Positions 40,142 through 41,112 of a stretch of 41,112 nucleotides of DNA are shown here, one piece after another; the stretch's first letter is position 1, and each line of letters opens with the position of its first letter. The stretch spans positions 1 to 41,112 of the forward strand of contig MFPS01000002.1 of the NCBI GenBank assembly GCA_001782825.1. The letters run 5' to 3'. The notes under the pieces were generated by a model that worked only from the letters and a program-made list of their open reading frames with translations, had not been told where the DNA came from and ran no database searches. Origin of the DNA: Candidatus Magasanikbacteria bacterium RIFCSPHIGHO2_01_FULL_33_34. GTDB lineage: Bacteria > Patescibacteriota > Patescibacteriia > Magasanikbacterales > UBA922. Made by a program: the position numbers and the translations under genes.

Positions 40142-40150
40142 TGTGGATAA
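40142..40150 (-). promoter_or_regulatory. Perfect DnaA box
   Basis: TTATCCACA on the minus strand, same orientation as the box at 39875-39883 and 267 bases away. It lies between the 16S terminator and the ncRNA promoter. Confidence 0.5.
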
Positions 40151-40151
40151 C

Positions 40152-40175
40152 AAAAAATCGCCTACTAAGCGATTT
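40152..40175 (-). terminator. Rho-independent terminator downstream of 16S rRNA
   Basis: On the minus strand, AAATCGC-TTAGTAG-GCGATTT with a six-T run that begins inside the stem. It lies about 135 nt after the 16S 3' end, with no 23S or tRNA before it. Confidence 0.7.
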
Positions 40176-40259
40176 CTCTTAAACTATTTCTTCCACCGAA
40201 TAAATGTGATAAAGACTAGAACGTCTAATAATCCTGGTCCATGATAGGACCTCTATGTG

Positions 40260-40299
40260 ATCTCACCGAAGTGAGATTTTTTTCTTTCTTCCGAAAGAA
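40260..40299 (-). other. Two tetraloop hairpins in the 16S 3' trailer
   Basis: On the minus strand, TTCTTTC-GGAA-GAAAGAA (40282-40299, GNRA loop) is followed by ATCTCAC-TTCG-GTGAGAT (40260-40277, extra-stable C-UUCG-G loop). These loop types appear only on the rRNA-sense strand, suggesting a processed and folded precursor trailer. A smaller GGTCC/GGACC hairpin follows near 40235-40250. Confidence 0.6.
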
Positions 40300-40309
40300 T
40301 GTACTCCAG

Positions 40310-41112
40310 AAAGGAGGTGATCCATCCACAGCTTCCGCTACGGATGCCTTGTTACGACTTTACCCTAATTACTGACCTCACCTTCAACCCTATACAGGGT
40401 CTTCGGGTGTTGCCAACTTTCGTGGTATGACGGGCGGTGAGTACAAGACCCGAGAACGTATTCAACGCGCCGAGCTGATGCACGTTTACTAGCGATTCCA
40501 ACTTCATGAAGGCGAATTTCAGCCTTCAATCCGAACTGAGATTGGTTTTGAGGGATTGGCTACACCTTGCGGCTTCGCTACCCGTTGTACCAACCATTGT
40601 ATCATGTGTGTAGCCCTGGACGTAAGAGCCATGCTGATTTGACGTCGTCCCCACCTTCCTCCTGCTTGCGCAGGCAGTCTTGTGTGTACAATTTAACACA
40701 CAACGAGGGTTGCGCTCGTTACCCCACTTAAGGGTACACCTCACGGCACGAGCTGACGGCAACCATGCAGCACCTATCTAACACCCTCGAAGGAGGCTTC
40801 CCTTTCAGGTAGCTTGCAGTTAGTAGTTGAGCCCAGGTAAGGTTCCCGCGTATCATCGAATTAAACCACATGATCCACCGCTTGTGCGGGTCCCCGTCTA
40901 TTCCTTTGAGTTTTAACCTTGCGGTCGTACTCCCCAGGCGGTGCACTTAACGCGTTAGCTTTTTTAAACGACACTGAAAGGGTCGATACTTCCAATGTCT
41001 AGTGCACATCGTTTACAGCGTGGACTACGGGGGTATCTAATCCCCTTCGCTACCCACGCTTTCGTCCCTGAGTGTCAGGCATGTTCTAGCAAGCTGCCTT
41101 CGCCTTTGGTGT
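40310..41112 (-). rRNA. rrs: 16S ribosomal RNA, 3' half (partial)
   Basis: It runs from about E. coli position 725 to the 3' end; the 5' half is outside the window. The 3' end (minus strand) GGATCACCTCCTTT keeps the anti-Shine-Dalgarno. Decoding-site A1408, A1492, A1493 and C1400-G1401 are retained. U1409-A1491 replaces C1409-G1491, A921-U1396 replaces U921-A1396, and the helix 24 tip uses G783-C799 and G784-C798, all as compensated pairs. No intron or large insertion lies in this half. The exact 3' end is uncertain by a few bases. Confidence 0.97.

Noticed and set aside
39628-40310. Chromosome replication origin
   Set aside because: Only two perfect DnaA boxes, no box cluster, no dnaA or dnaN nearby, and the 16S gene would be head-on. 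Kept as a finding but not called as oriC.
40310-41112. Intron or insertion in 16S rRNA
   Set aside because: Such insertions are common in Patescibacteria, but this 3' half aligns continuously by eye with standard 16S; the 5' half cannot be judged.
1-41112. Alternative genetic code (UGA as Gly)
   Set aside because: All genes read through normally with the standard bacterial code; no in-frame UGA had to be reassigned to keep a conserved protein intact.

Overview
The window is AT-rich bacterial DNA using the standard bacterial code. It looks like a Candidate Phyla Radiation (Patescibacteria) genome, most likely Parcubacteria-like. The evidence is a ribosomal cluster without rpmD (L30), short compact operons with 1-20 nt gaps, mostly no Shine-Dalgarno sites, and a 16S rRNA that mismatches several 'universal' reverse primers. 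I could not run a phylogeny, so the rank below Patescibacteria is a guess.

Layout. Bases 1-2617 hold the 3' part of a large secreted glucose/sorbosone-dehydrogenase-like protein with PKD and LamG-type domains. Two small membrane proteins follow (2741-3597). A plus-strand housekeeping run comes next: LCP-family envelope enzyme, der, pth, dprA, folC, topA and a rel (ppGpp) gene (3697-13809). From about 14 kb almost everything is on the minus strand. First come parB-parA, interrupted by a plus-strand tRNA-Leu(CAA) plus metallophosphoesterase unit (15.7-16.8 kb). Then aspS-scpA-scpB-dacA, asnS, and map-ruvX-recO. The S10/spc ribosomal operon follows, read from rplC (36.8 kb) leftward to secY, a small acidic gene and adk. 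tuf-rpsJ has its own promoter. An acidic Phd/YefM-like protein precedes a 680-base structured non-coding region, and the 3' half of a 16S rRNA gene runs off the right edge.

How it fits together. The left run covers envelope assembly, ribosome biogenesis (Der), peptidyl-tRNA rescue, DNA uptake/recombination (DprA), supercoiling (TopA) and stringent response. The middle covers chromosome segregation (ParAB, ScpAB), tRNA charging and repair (RuvX, RecO). The right side is the translation and secretion core. Several sigma-70-type promoters are clear, including an interleaved divergent pair for parA and tRNA-Leu.

The most unusual content is non-coding. Family 1 has three copies of a structured element with a conserved 58-base core clasped by 23-24 bp arms whose sequence differs at each locus but is self-complementary. 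Family 2 has six inverted-repeat spacers, five of them inside the ribosomal operon. Family 3 consists of ATGTTTAAATG-type repeats around asnS and secY. There are tandem double hairpins around rplC. Downstream of 16S lies a candidate structured RNA with its own promoter and terminator, flanked by two perfect DnaA boxes. No 23S, 5S, CRISPR, transposase or phage gene is visible.
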